Shown here one piece after another: positions 7,884 through 15,402 of a DNA stretch of 64,000 nt; the stretch's first letter is position 1, and every line of letters starts with the position of its first letter. Position numbers and translations under genes: made by a program. The notes under the pieces were generated by a model that was not told where the DNA came from, did no database searches, and was given only the letters and a program-made list of their open reading frames with translations. The DNA is from Halomicrobium sp. LC1Hm (GTDB taxonomy: Archaea; Halobacteriota; Halobacteria; Halobacteriales; Haloarculaceae): positions 1,984,001 to 2,048,000 of the forward strand of contig NZ_CP044129.1 of the NCBI RefSeq assembly GCF_009617995.1, written 5' to 3'.

Positions 7884-9046
7884 TCGCCCACCTCCAGTAC
7901 GTGGACCGTCGTGCTGGCGACCGTCCCACCGGCGTTGTGGGCGACGCCGACGGTGGCGTCTGGCACCGCGTCGGCGCGGGGATGGGAGCCCTCGAGGACC
8001 CACGCGATCGTCGCGAGCTGTGCGACGCCGGTCGCTCCGACCGGGTGCCCCTTCGCTTTCAGCCCCCCCGAGAGGTTCACGGGCAACTCGCCGTGGCGAG
8101 TCGTCGTCCCGTCGCGGGCGGCCGTGATGGCCTCGCCGCGCTCGAACAGCCCCAGCGACTCCAGTGCGAGCACCTCGGCGATCGTGAAACAGTCGTGTAC
8201 CTCCGCCACGTCGACGGCGTCTGCCCCGACCCCGGCATCGTCGTAGGCTTCCCGTGCGGCCTTGTCGGCGGCGGGGGTCTGTGCGTAGTGAGCGCGGTCC
8301 TGAAGCGCGAGGTTGTCGCCGCCCTGCCCGGTCCCCGAGATCCGGACCGGCGCGTCGAGGTCGTGCTCGTCGGCGTAGGCCTCGCTGGTGACGATCGCCG
8401 CCGCAGCGCCGTCGGTGATCGGACAGGCGTCGTACAGCCCGAGGGGCTCGGCGACCATCGGAGCCTCCAGTGCGTCGGCGACGCTGATCTCCTTCTGGAG
8501 CTGGGCGTGGTCGTTGACCAGCGCGTGCTCGTGGTTCTTGACCGCGACGTGTGCGAGGTCCTCCCGAGAGCCGCCGTACTCCTCGAAGTACGAGCGGGCC
8601 ATGAGCGCGTACGCACCGGGGAAGGTCATGCCGGCGCGAATCTCGTAGAGGTCGTCGGCCGCGATCGAGAGGGCGTCGGTCGCTCCGGCGGTCCCGATGT
8701 TGGTCATGCGTTCGGCACCGCCGACCATGACCACGTCGGCCTCGCCCGAGCGGATCGCCCGGACGGCGCTCCGTATCGCCGCGCCGGCAGAGGCACAGGC
8801 GGCCTCGTAGCGCGTCGCGGGCGCGTCGACACCGACCATCTCGGCCATCAGCGGCCCCTGATGGCCCTGGTGTTCGGCGAGCTCGCCCATGAAGTTCCCG
8901 TAGTACAGTGCCTCGACGTCCGCGGCCGGGACTCCGGACTGGTCGAGCGCTTCGAGCCCGGCCTCCGCGAAGAGGTCACGGCCGGTGCGTTCGGGGTAGC
9001 TCCCGAACCTCGTGACGCCGGCCCCGGCAACGCGTGGGTCAGTCAT
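7880..9046 (-). CDS. Thiolase family protein (acetyl-CoA acetyltransferase-like)
   Basis: A 388-residue thiolase-fold protein. The active-site cysteine lies in YEAACASAG (Cys84) and the C-terminal catalytic block reads NLSGGLKAKGHPVGATGVAQ. The middle His motif appears as VAEVHDCFTIAEV, which marks the SCP-x/archaeal thiolase branch that works with a DUF35 partner, here encoded just downstream. It probably acts in acyl-CoA condensation or thiolysis. A TATA-like box sits about 28 bases upstream of the ATG. Confidence 0.9.
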   Translation of the reverse strand: MTDPRVAGAGVTRFGSYPERTGRDLFAEAGLEALDQSGVPAADVEALYYGNFMGELAEHQGHQGPLMAEMVGVDAPATRYEAACASAGAAIRSAVRAIRSGEADVVMVGGAERMTNIGTAGATDALSIAADDLYEIRAGMTFPGAYALMARSYFEEYGGSREDLAHVAVKNHEHALVNDHAQLQKEISVADALEAPMVAEPLGLYDACPITDGAAAAIVTSEAYADEHDLDAPVRISGTGQGGDNLALQDRAHYAQTPAADKAAREAYDDAGVGADAVDVAEVHDCFTIAEVLALESLGLFERGEAITAARDGTTTRHGELPVNLSGGLKAKGHPVGATGVAQLATIAWVLEGSHPRADAVPDATVGVAHNAGGTVASTTVHVLEVGE

Positions 9047-9068
9047 TAGCCGATTGATCGGTCTCGGT

Positions 9069-9079
9069 ACTTAAATGCC
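9069..9079 (-). promoter_or_regulatory. TATA-like promoter of the thiolase gene
   Basis: On the minus strand the box reads GGCATTTAAGT, centred about 28 bases before the start codon at 9046, as expected for a leaderless transcript. Confidence 0.6.
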
Positions 9080-9223
9080 TGCCGCCCGTGTGACAATTTG
9101 CCACGAAATCGCTCGGCGAGAATCGCAATACGGCACGATTCCTAACGATCGTTCGATATGTTCCTTCGTGGCGATCTACGACCTTCGTAGGTAATAGGCC
9201 GGCGGCGAGCGGACGGTCGCGCC

Positions 9224-9421
9224 TTACTCGACGATCTCGGCGATCTGGCGTGGCTCGCCCGAGAGGGAGGGCTCGGGCTCGACGATCTTGAGCACCTCGT
9301 GGTCGGTCACGTCCGGGTAGGACTTCCCGACCGCGTCCTCGATCAGTGCCTTCTCCAGGCGAAATTCGGTTCCGTCGTACACTACGTCGACACCCTGCTC
9401 GTCGAACGAAAGGACAGTCAT
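9224..9421 (-). CDS. Small conserved haloarchaeal protein (DUF5800-like)
   Basis: A 65-residue acidic protein, start at the ATG at 9421 (nine codons inside the longest frame). The core (VVYDGTEFRLEKALIEDAVG followed by KSYPDVTDHEVLKIVE) is recognisable to me as a short family widespread in haloarchaea, recalled as DUF5800. No known catalytic motif. It is encoded divergently from the bactofilin-like gene, with a repeat-rich 135-base spacer between them. Confidence 0.72.
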   Translation of the reverse strand: MTVLSFDEQGVDVVYDGTEFRLEKALIEDAVGKSYPDVTDHEVLKIVEPEPSLSGEPRQIAEIVE

Positions 9422-9485
9422 GCTCGCCGGTACGCGCAGGACGAACAAAAGGGTTGCAGACGCGACGACCGGCGAGGCCGGGTGC

Positions 9486-9512
9486 GTCAGACGCCCGTCA
9501 GACGCCCGTCAG
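9486..9512. repeat. Tandem 11-base repeat upstream of bactofilin-like gene
   Basis: GTCAGACGCCC occurs twice head to tail (9486-9496, 9497-9507) and starts a third time (GTCAG). The repeats end 13 bases before a TATA-like box (GCTTTAAGACC, 9525-9535), itself about 27 bases before the GTG at 9557. The position suits an activator-binding site. Confidence 0.55.
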
Positions 9513-9524
9513 CCACAGCATGAG

Positions 9525-9535
9525 GCTTTAAGACC
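9525..9535 (+). promoter_or_regulatory. TATA-like promoter of the bactofilin-like gene
   Basis: GCTTTAAGACC is centred about 27 bases upstream of the GTG start, supporting both the GTG choice and a leaderless transcript. Confidence 0.55.
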
Positions 9536-9556
9536 GCAGAAAACCGTATTGTACGC

Positions 9557-10597
9557 GTGCGACTCGGCTCCGATCCCCTCGACCGACTGAGTATCCCCGG
9601 CGGCACGACCGTCGAGGAGCACGATCTGGTCACCGACGGGAACGTCATCGTCGGCGGCCAGAGCACGGTCGACTTCGGGGTCCGGGGCCACTCGGTCATG
9701 GCGGGCGAGCGGGTCTCGTTCGGCGGCCACATCGAGGCCGAGGGCGACTGCCGGCTCGACATGTGGTGTACGGTCGACGACAACGTGCTGGTCGGAGAGA
9801 ACGCGTACCTCGGCGAGCGCGTCCAGATCGACGGGGAGCTGAAGGTCGCGGGAGACCTCGACATCGGCGACGACGTGGACATCGAAGACGGCTTCGAGGC
9901 CAACGGCTGGATCGTCATCCGCAACCCGATGCCGACGATCGTCTTCCTGTTCGTCTACCTCTCGCAGCTGCTCCGGGTCGGCGAGGAGGAGGCCGCCGAG
10001 GAAGTCCTCTCCTCGCTGACCGAGGACGACGGGCCGAACCACGACCCGCTCTTGATCCCCAGAGGCGCGACCGTGAGCGACGACCGCTGGCAGGTCTCGA
10101 CGCCCGCGACGATCGGCGACGACTGCCGGCTCCACGGCAACGTCCGGGCCGAGGAGCTGACGGTCGGACGCGACGGCGTGGTCTTCGGGAGCCTGCGGGC
10201 GAGGGGAGACATTACCGTCGGCCGCGGGACGGAGATCAAAGGCGACGTGACGACCCGGAGCGGCGACGTTCGGATCGGTCCCGGCGTCACGGTCTGGGGC
10301 GACGTGGTGGCGGAGAACGTCGCGCTCCACGAGAACGCCACCGTCGACGGGACGATGCGAGCCAGCGGCGAGATGCGGATGCACACCGACGAGGTGCTCG
10401 ACCGCCCCGACGAGACGGCCGAAGCGATGGCCGAGGCCGCGGAGGAACTCGGCGACGACCGGGCGGCGATCGCCGCTGCCGACGAGACGGCCGCGGGCGA
10501 AAACGACGAGACGAGCGAGGAGGACGCGGGGGCAGCGAGCGACGAAGCGGCCGACGCGACGACGAGCGACGACGAGCCGGTCGAAGCACGCGAGTGA
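9557..10597 (+). CDS. Bactofilin-like polymer-forming protein
   Basis: A 346-residue protein built from short beta-helix turns (repeated patterns such as VTDGNVIVGGQSTVDFGVRG and LTVGRDGVVFGSLRARGDIT), like bactofilins and left-handed beta-helix transferases. A hydrophobic loop around residues 120-145 (PTIVFLFVYLSQLL) divides the helix and may touch the membrane. The C-terminal ~70 residues are a disordered Asp/Glu/Ala-rich tail. The start is a GTG supported by the promoter spacing. Bactofilins form nucleotide-independent filaments; the acidic tail and hydrophobic loop suggest a membrane-associated scaffold. No acyltransferase catalytic motif was seen. Confidence 0.75.
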   Translation: MRLGSDPLDRLSIPGGTTVEEHDLVTDGNVIVGGQSTVDFGVRGHSVMAGERVSFGGHIEAEGDCRLDMWCTVDDNVLVGENAYLGERVQIDGELKVAGDLDIGDDVDIEDGFEANGWIVIRNPMPTIVFLFVYLSQLLRVGEEEAAEEVLSSLTEDDGPNHDPLLIPRGATVSDDRWQVSTPATIGDDCRLHGNVRAEELTVGRDGVVFGSLRARGDITVGRGTEIKGDVTTRSGDVRIGPGVTVWGDVVAENVALHENATVDGTMRASGEMRMHTDEVLDRPDETAEAMAEAAEELGDDRAAIAAADETAAGENDETSEEDAGAASDEAADATTSDDEPVEARE

Positions 10598-10609
10598 TGT
10601 CGCCGGGCG

Positions 10610-12385
10610 TCACTCGTCGATCGTGACGCCGGAGAACTCGAACCGTGCGCCGCCGCCCTCGCTGTCGGTGAGCGTGATCTGCCAGCCGTGGGCGTCGGCG
10701 ATCCCTTCGACGATCGCGAGCCCGAATCCGGTCCCGTTGGGCGCGGTCGAGTACTGGGTGTCGAAGACGCGGTCGCGGTCGGCCGCGGGAATGCCACAGC
10801 CGTCGTCCGCCACGTAGAAGCCGTCCGGGAGCGTCCCGACTCGAACCGTCGTGTCCGCTCCGGCGTGCTCGACCGCGTTGCGCAGGAGGTTTTCGAGGAG
10901 CTGTCTGAGCCGGATCTCGCTGGCACGGATCTGCAGGTCGGTCTCGACGACGAGCGTCGCGTCGGCGGTCCGGAGGTTGTGCCAGGCGGTCTCGACGATC
11001 CTCGCGAGCGGGACCGTCCGGAGCTCGCCAACGGTGTCGCCCTGGCGGGCCAGGGCGAGGATGTCGGTGATCATGTCCTCCATGCGATCGATTGCACGGT
11101 GCCCGCGGTCGAAGTGCGCGCGATCGCCGGCCTCGGCCGCGCCGTCGAGTGCCCCACGCAACACCTGCAACGGGTTCCGGAGGTCGTGAGAGACCACCGA
11201 CGCGAACTCTTCGAGGCGGTCGTTCTTGCGCTGGAGTTCGCGCTCGCGTTCCCGCTGGTCGCTCACGTCGCGGCTGATCGCCAGGAACCGCTCGCCGTCG
11301 TCGACGCCCAGGCAACGGATGTGAACCTCCGTGGGGAACGTCGTGCCGTCCCGACACAGAAACTCGCCCTCCGAGCGACACCTGTCGCCGGGTTCCATCT
11401 CCTCCCAAAGGGACAGCGCACGCTCCGGATCGGCGGCCTGATCGAGATCCCAGACGGACATGTCGGTCAGCGTCGCCTCGTCGTAGCCGGTCATCTCGCG
11501 CAGCTGGGCGTTGGTCTCGACGATCCGTCCCTCGGCGTCGTGGACGTTGATCATGTCGGGCGAGTGTTCGAACAGCGCCCTGAGCCGCCGCCGGGACCGT
11601 CTGAGTTCCGCCTGGCGTTCGCGTTCGCTCGTGACCTCTCGAACCGCGACGAGGAGACTCTCCGAGTGACCGTCGGTCGCTATCGGACGGACCTGTGCCT
11701 CGTGGAACACACGTCCGTCCAGCGGATCGGGACCGATCGTGTACGACACCGCCTCGTCGCCGTCCAGACACTCCCGATACCGGGCTTCGATGTCGGGACC
11801 GTGCTCTGGACCGAACACCTCGATCGGGGTCCGGCCTTCGATTGCTTCGACCGACGTATCGGCCAGCTCCGCGAGTCGCTCGTTACACCGGCGATACCGA
11901 CAGTCGTCTTCGGAGATATCGACGATCGCGACGCCACAGTCGACGTGCTCGAACACCGCGGTACACTCTGACGGCGTGAGATCGCGGATGGCCGTCTGTA
12001 CCCCCGAGACTGCAGTTCGTACCCGTCGAGCCAGCAGCGTCGCCTGCTCCGTCGTCGGCCACCGGAAGACCTCGACCGCGCCCGCATCGATCGCGTCGGC
12101 GGCGACCCCCGTCGCCGCGGCGTCCGTAGTGACGACGACCGGCAGCGCTGGCCGCCGCTCGTGGACGGCGTCGAGTACGTCACGGACGAGCGGCCAGGAC
12201 AGACCGTGGTCGGTGACGAGACAGTCGAACCCGTCGGCGTCCGCTTCGAGCCGTGCGACGACCCCGTCGATCCCGGTGACGGTTTCCACCCGGAACTGCT
12301 CACCGGCCCGGTTCAGCACCGCCCCCACGTCGTCACTGTCTCCCCGCTGCGCGCAGACAGCCAACACCCGAGTCGTGGATTGCAC
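10610..12385 (-). CDS. Receiver-like/PAS sensor histidine kinase
   Basis: A 591-residue cytosolic sensor kinase. The order is: an N-terminal receiver-like domain (residues ~1-115, with FDCLVTDHG), two PAS domains (one near ECTAVFEHVDCGVAIVDI, one near RALFEHSPDMINVHDAEG), a HisKA domain with the phosphoacceptor H-box SVVSHDLRNPLQ, and a HATPase domain with the N-box LLENLLRNAVEHA, DDGCGIP and GTGFGLAI. No transmembrane segment is visible. I chose the GTG at 12385 because it directly precedes the receiver fold and lies about 29 bases after a TATA-like box. It is convergent with the bactofilin-like gene. Confidence 0.88.
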   Translation of the reverse strand: MQSTTRVLAVCAQRGDSDDVGAVLNRAGEQFRVETVTGIDGVVARLEADADGFDCLVTDHGLSWPLVRDVLDAVHERRPALPVVVTTDAAATGVAADAIDAGAVEVFRWPTTEQATLLARRVRTAVSGVQTAIRDLTPSECTAVFEHVDCGVAIVDISEDDCRYRRCNERLAELADTSVEAIEGRTPIEVFGPEHGPDIEARYRECLDGDEAVSYTIGPDPLDGRVFHEAQVRPIATDGHSESLLVAVREVTSERERQAELRRSRRRLRALFEHSPDMINVHDAEGRIVETNAQLREMTGYDEATLTDMSVWDLDQAADPERALSLWEEMEPGDRCRSEGEFLCRDGTTFPTEVHIRCLGVDDGERFLAISRDVSDQRERERELQRKNDRLEEFASVVSHDLRNPLQVLRGALDGAAEAGDRAHFDRGHRAIDRMEDMITDILALARQGDTVGELRTVPLARIVETAWHNLRTADATLVVETDLQIRASEIRLRQLLENLLRNAVEHAGADTTVRVGTLPDGFYVADDGCGIPAADRDRVFDTQYSTAPNGTGFGLAIVEGIADAHGWQITLTDSEGGGARFEFSGVTIDE

Positions 12386-12387
12386 TG

Positions 12388-12444
12388 GATTATTGTTTGT
12401 GGCGTCGTACAAAAGTTCGACTCCTAACGCTGGCAACAATAATC
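12388..12444 (-). promoter_or_regulatory. Histidine kinase promoter bracketed by a 10-base inverted repeat
   Basis: The arms GATTATTGTT (12388-12397) and AACAATAATC (12435-12444) are perfect inverted copies. The TATA-like box on the minus strand (TCGAACTTTTGT, 12409-12420) sits almost exactly midway between them. A symmetric regulator could occlude this promoter. Confidence 0.5.
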
Positions 12445-12541
12445 GAGTGACAGTATCTGCCGCTAGTGAATGCGTACCCGACGGTCGACGCGACACGACC
12501 GATGTAGCAACCCAGGGGCTGCTACTGCAGGGAACCGACAC

Positions 12542-12618
12542 CCGGCAAGTCTACGTTCTACATCGCCGCGACCGAATCGGAGGTCGACGTGGGGAACTAC
12601 CCGTTTGCGACCATCGAC
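12542..12618 (+). pseudogene. Fragment of ychF (P-loop region), duplicated
   Basis: About 77 bases align to 15437-15513 inside the intact ychF with three or four mismatches. The fragment carries the codons for GKSTFY, ATESEVDVGNYPF and TID, i.e. the P-loop lysine to switch I part of the GTPase. It lacks start, stop and the rest of the gene, so it is a fragment, in direct orientation to the intact copy 2.9 kb away. The high identity implies recent copying or gene conversion. Confidence 0.85.
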
Positions 12619-12629
12619 ACCTCCGACTG

Positions 12630-12709
12630 ATACTGCCGGCTGTACCTTCGTGACGATCTTCGCCACCCCGGGGTGGCGAAATCGGTCACAGATTTACAGC
12701 CGGTAGTAT
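12630..12709. mobile_element. 80-base palindromic (MITE-like) element, copy A
   Basis: The ends ATACTGCCGGCTGTA and TACAGCCGGTAGTAT are inverted copies with one mismatch. The centre is a perfect 22-base palindrome (TTCGCCACC, CCGG, GGTGGCGAA). A second copy at 18575-18654 differs at about four of 80 positions. Both copies have TA at each terminus, which could be a TA target duplication, with CTGCCGGCTGTA as the true terminal repeat. It has no coding capacity. Confidence 0.75.
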
Positions 12710-12730
12710 GAACAGTCGCAAGAACCAGTC

Positions 12731-12740
12731 CTATTTTATT
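12731..12740 (+). promoter_or_regulatory. TATA-like promoter of first beta-propeller lipoprotein
   Basis: CTATTTTATT is centred about 28 bases before the GTG at 12764 and supports that start. It lies only 21 bases beyond the palindromic element. Confidence 0.55.
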
Positions 12741-12763
12741 CTCGCAGTCAATCTACTTCCGGT

Positions 12764-13987
12764 GTGCGACGACGTACTGCATTGGGGACGATCTGTTCTC
12801 TCGCACTCAGTGGATGCCTCTCTTTCGAACCGGAGGACACGACGGAGACCGGCAGCGCGGGCGACGCGGGGACCCGGACCGCCACGTCGGCATCCGAGAC
12901 ACCGACGGCGATCGACACTCCGACAGCGACGGAGACACCGGTGCGAAACAGCGTCTCGATCGAGTCGGCGTGGGAGCAGACGTTTAGCTCGGAGAAGGAC
13001 TTCCACGTCGACAGCGGAGTGCTGTACACGCCCTTCCGTGGGGACGCTGGGGAACCCCAAGGCATTCGTGCCGTCGCGACGGAAAGCGGTGAGACCCGGT
13101 GGACGTCGGACCTGGGGACCTCGCCGAACATCCTCTACGCGACGACGGCGATAGGTCACCTGTACCTGACCGCCGACGAGACGCTGTTCGCTGTCGACAC
13201 GGAGACCGGTTCGGTCGCCACGGCGATGGAGTTGGGCGATACCCGCGGAGCACCCGCAGTCGTAGGCGACACGCTCGTCGTGGGGACGACCTTCGAGGAC
13301 GAGAACACGCTGTACGGGCTCGACCCGGCGACACTGGAGGAACGCTGGCGCGTCGGCCACCGGCTCGACCTCGGCGACGACCGATACGCCCCGTCCGGCT
13401 TCGACGGGGCCGTCTCGGCCGGCGGACTCGCGGTCTCGGCGTACCGCAACGGCCGGCTCTCGGCGTACGATCCGGTAACCGGCGACGAGCGCTGGGTCAC
13501 GGAATTCACGACTGCTGGCCCGAAGTACGGCCCCTACGCCGACGGCGCGGGCGGCGTGGTCGCGGTCGACTCGGAGCGACGCGTCGTCGCCAGCCTCGAC
13601 TCGGAGACCGGCGAGACCGAGTGGGAGTTCGACTTCCAGACGCGGACCGGGGAGTTACCACCGGTTGCCCGGCCGACCTTCGTCGACGGCACCGCGTTCC
13701 TCGGCGTCGAGCGCCACCTGTTAGCCTTCGACGTCGAAACCGGCAAGCGTCGCTGGCACGTCTCAATAGACGAGCAGGTCACCGACGGCCGCATCGCGGT
13801 CACGGACGACACTGTGTGGACCGTTACCGGTGCCGGGACTCTCCAGGGATACGCTCGAGACAGCGGGGACCCCCACTATCACGATTCCGACCCGCCGATG
13901 ACCGGCGACCTCGTCGGCGACGGAAACGACCTCCTCGTCAGCAGTCGCTCGTCGCTGGGGCGGTTCACAATCTCGGAGGCGAACTGA
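12764..13987 (+). CDS. PQQ-like beta-propeller lipoprotein (Tat signal), first of pair
   Basis: A 407-residue secreted protein. The N-terminus has a twin-arginine-like signal (RRRTALG) and a lipobox LSGC with Cys near residue 18, followed by a Thr/Glu-rich linker. The body consists of repeated blades with the motif A-x-D-x-x-T-G-x-x-x-W (FAVDTETGSVAT, AYDPVTGDERW, AFDVETGKRRW, SLDSETGETEW), typical of PQQ-dehydrogenase/BamB-like propellers. No dehydrogenase active site is visible, so it is more likely a scaffold or binding protein at the cell surface. The next gene is a paralogue starting 3 bases after this stop. Confidence 0.85.
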   Translation: MRRRTALGTICSLALSGCLSFEPEDTTETGSAGDAGTRTATSASETPTAIDTPTATETPVRNSVSIESAWEQTFSSEKDFHVDSGVLYTPFRGDAGEPQGIRAVATESGETRWTSDLGTSPNILYATTAIGHLYLTADETLFAVDTETGSVATAMELGDTRGAPAVVGDTLVVGTTFEDENTLYGLDPATLEERWRVGHRLDLGDDRYAPSGFDGAVSAGGLAVSAYRNGRLSAYDPVTGDERWVTEFTTAGPKYGPYADGAGGVVAVDSERRVVASLDSETGETEWEFDFQTRTGELPPVARPTFVDGTAFLGVERHLLAFDVETGKRRWHVSIDEQVTDGRIAVTDDTVWTVTGAGTLQGYARDSGDPHYHDSDPPMTGDLVGDGNDLLVSSRSSLGRFTISEAN

Positions 13988-13989
13988 CC

Positions 13990-15270
13990 GTGACGGACCG
14001 TCCCCACACTCGCCGTGCGCTGCTCGCCTCGCTGGCCACCGTGACGACGGCCGGCTGTCTCCGGTCACAGGCCAACCAGGAGGCGGACACGACGACGCAA
14101 CGGTCGACAGACGGCGGGCAGAGACAGTCGACGACCGCCGAAGCGACACGAACAGAAACCGGGGAGCCGGACCTATCGAGCGAGGCGTGGCCGACGTTCG
14201 GTGCGGACCGGACCGGACGAGGAACCGCAGACGTCACGGGTCCCGGAAGGACACTCGACGAGCGCTGGTCGGTGACGTTCGACAGTGGAGCGGGAGACCC
14301 AGCGATCGCATCCGAGACGGTCGCCGTCGTCGGGCGCACCGAACTGTTCGCACTGGACGCGGCGACCGGTGAACGCCGCTGGTCGTTCGAGATCGGTCTC
14401 ACCGACGAGACGAGCCCGGCACCCACGGTGCAGGATGGTCGGGTGTACGCGACGCCGGGGGATGGGTACGCGTACGCCCTCTCCACGGACGGAGAGTTCC
14501 AGTGGTCGACACAGCTCACCGACGGAAATGGCTCCGGCGTCGCGACGCCGCGGCCGGCCGGGGAGACACTCGTGATCGCGGACCAGTCTCGTATCGCCGG
14601 AGTGGATCCCGAGACGGGTGAGGAACAGTGGTCGGCGACCCTCGAGGGCACGATACTGGGCGTCGTCACCGACGGCGAGTACGCGTATGCGGGGGTGCTT
14701 TCGTCCGACCAATCGCTCGTCGCGCTCGACACGGCGACCGGCGATCGGGTGTGGTCCTACGACGCTCTCGAGAACGCTCACGGGCCAGCAGTCGTCGACG
14801 GTCGAGTCTACGGCGGTGGCGCAGCGACGCTGTCCGAAGACGACGGGACGAGAGATGTCGGACCGGTCTACGCTCTCGACGCGGCGACCGGCGAAGAGCA
14901 ATGGCGAGCGGTCGTCGACGCCAACGTCGCCACGTCGCCCGCAGTCGGCGAGGAAACGGTCTTCGTTACGGATCTGGACGGGAGAATGTCGGCGTTCGAC
15001 CGCGACTCCGGCGAGAGCCGGTGGCAAACACGCCTCCGAACTGAGACTCTGGATAGCCCCCAGCCGTTACGCACGTCCGCGTCGGCGCTCGTCGACGGCA
15101 CGCTGTACGTTGGGACCCTCGACGGGCGACTGGTGGCCGTCAACGCGGACGACGGGAACGTCGAACGGGCGGTCGATGTCGGCGAGATTAGGTGTTCTCC
15201 TGCGGTGGCTGGGGGACACGTCCTCGTCGGGAACACCGACGGCGAACTGACAGCCTTCGGCACCGAGTGA
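13990..15270 (+). CDS. PQQ-like beta-propeller lipoprotein, second of pair
   Basis: A 426-residue paralogue of the preceding gene. The GTG start lies directly after its stop, with the N-terminus RRALLASLATVTTAGC giving a Tat-type signal and lipobox. It has a Thr/Gln-rich linker, then about seven blades with FALDAATGERRW, GVDPETGEEQW, ALDTATGDRVW, ALDAATGEEQW and AFDRDSGESRW. It is probably cotranscribed with the first propeller. It could form a surface complex with its neighbour; the ligand is unknown. Confidence 0.87.
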   Translation: MTDRPHTRRALLASLATVTTAGCLRSQANQEADTTTQRSTDGGQRQSTTAEATRTETGEPDLSSEAWPTFGADRTGRGTADVTGPGRTLDERWSVTFDSGAGDPAIASETVAVVGRTELFALDAATGERRWSFEIGLTDETSPAPTVQDGRVYATPGDGYAYALSTDGEFQWSTQLTDGNGSGVATPRPAGETLVIADQSRIAGVDPETGEEQWSATLEGTILGVVTDGEYAYAGVLSSDQSLVALDTATGDRVWSYDALENAHGPAVVDGRVYGGGAATLSEDDGTRDVGPVYALDAATGEEQWRAVVDANVATSPAVGEETVFVTDLDGRMSAFDRDSGESRWQTRLRTETLDSPQPLRTSASALVDGTLYVGTLDGRLVAVNADDGNVERAVDVGEIRCSPAVAGGHVLVGNTDGELTAFGTE

Positions 15271-15289
15271 TACGGAAAGTTGTCGTTAC

Positions 15290-15330
15290 GTACCGGTGAG
15301 CGTCTCCCCCGTGGCGACGCTCACCGGTAC
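15290..15330. promoter_or_regulatory. Strong hairpin between propeller operon and ychF
   Basis: A perfect 15-base inverted repeat (arms GTACCGGTGAGCGTC and GACGCTCACCGGTAC) with an 11-base loop, starting 20 bases after the propeller stop. A second, smaller hairpin (ACCGAAA/TTTCGGT, 15364-15383) follows, 20 bases before the ychF ATG. These may be a terminator/processing signal or a structured ychF leader. Confidence 0.5.
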
Positions 15331-15402
15331 ATCGCTACAACCGTCCGTATGAGGAGCGCCCAGACCGAAACCCCCTTTTCGGTGACCGCGGTAGGAGGTG
15401 GC

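Larger units (their letters stand above)
12386..12763. other. Intergenic region with gene fragment and palindromic element
   Basis: This 378-base gap between the divergent kinase and lipoprotein genes holds, in order: the kinase promoter with inverted repeat, a 77-base copied piece of ychF (12542-12618), an 80-base palindromic element (12630-12709) and the TATA-like box of the lipoprotein gene (12731-12740). I see no convincing gene in it. Confidence 0.8.

Noticed and set aside
12463-12666. 67-residue minus-strand frame across the ychF fragment and element A
   Set aside because: It is merely the reverse reading of the duplicated piece and palindrome; no promoter or homology.
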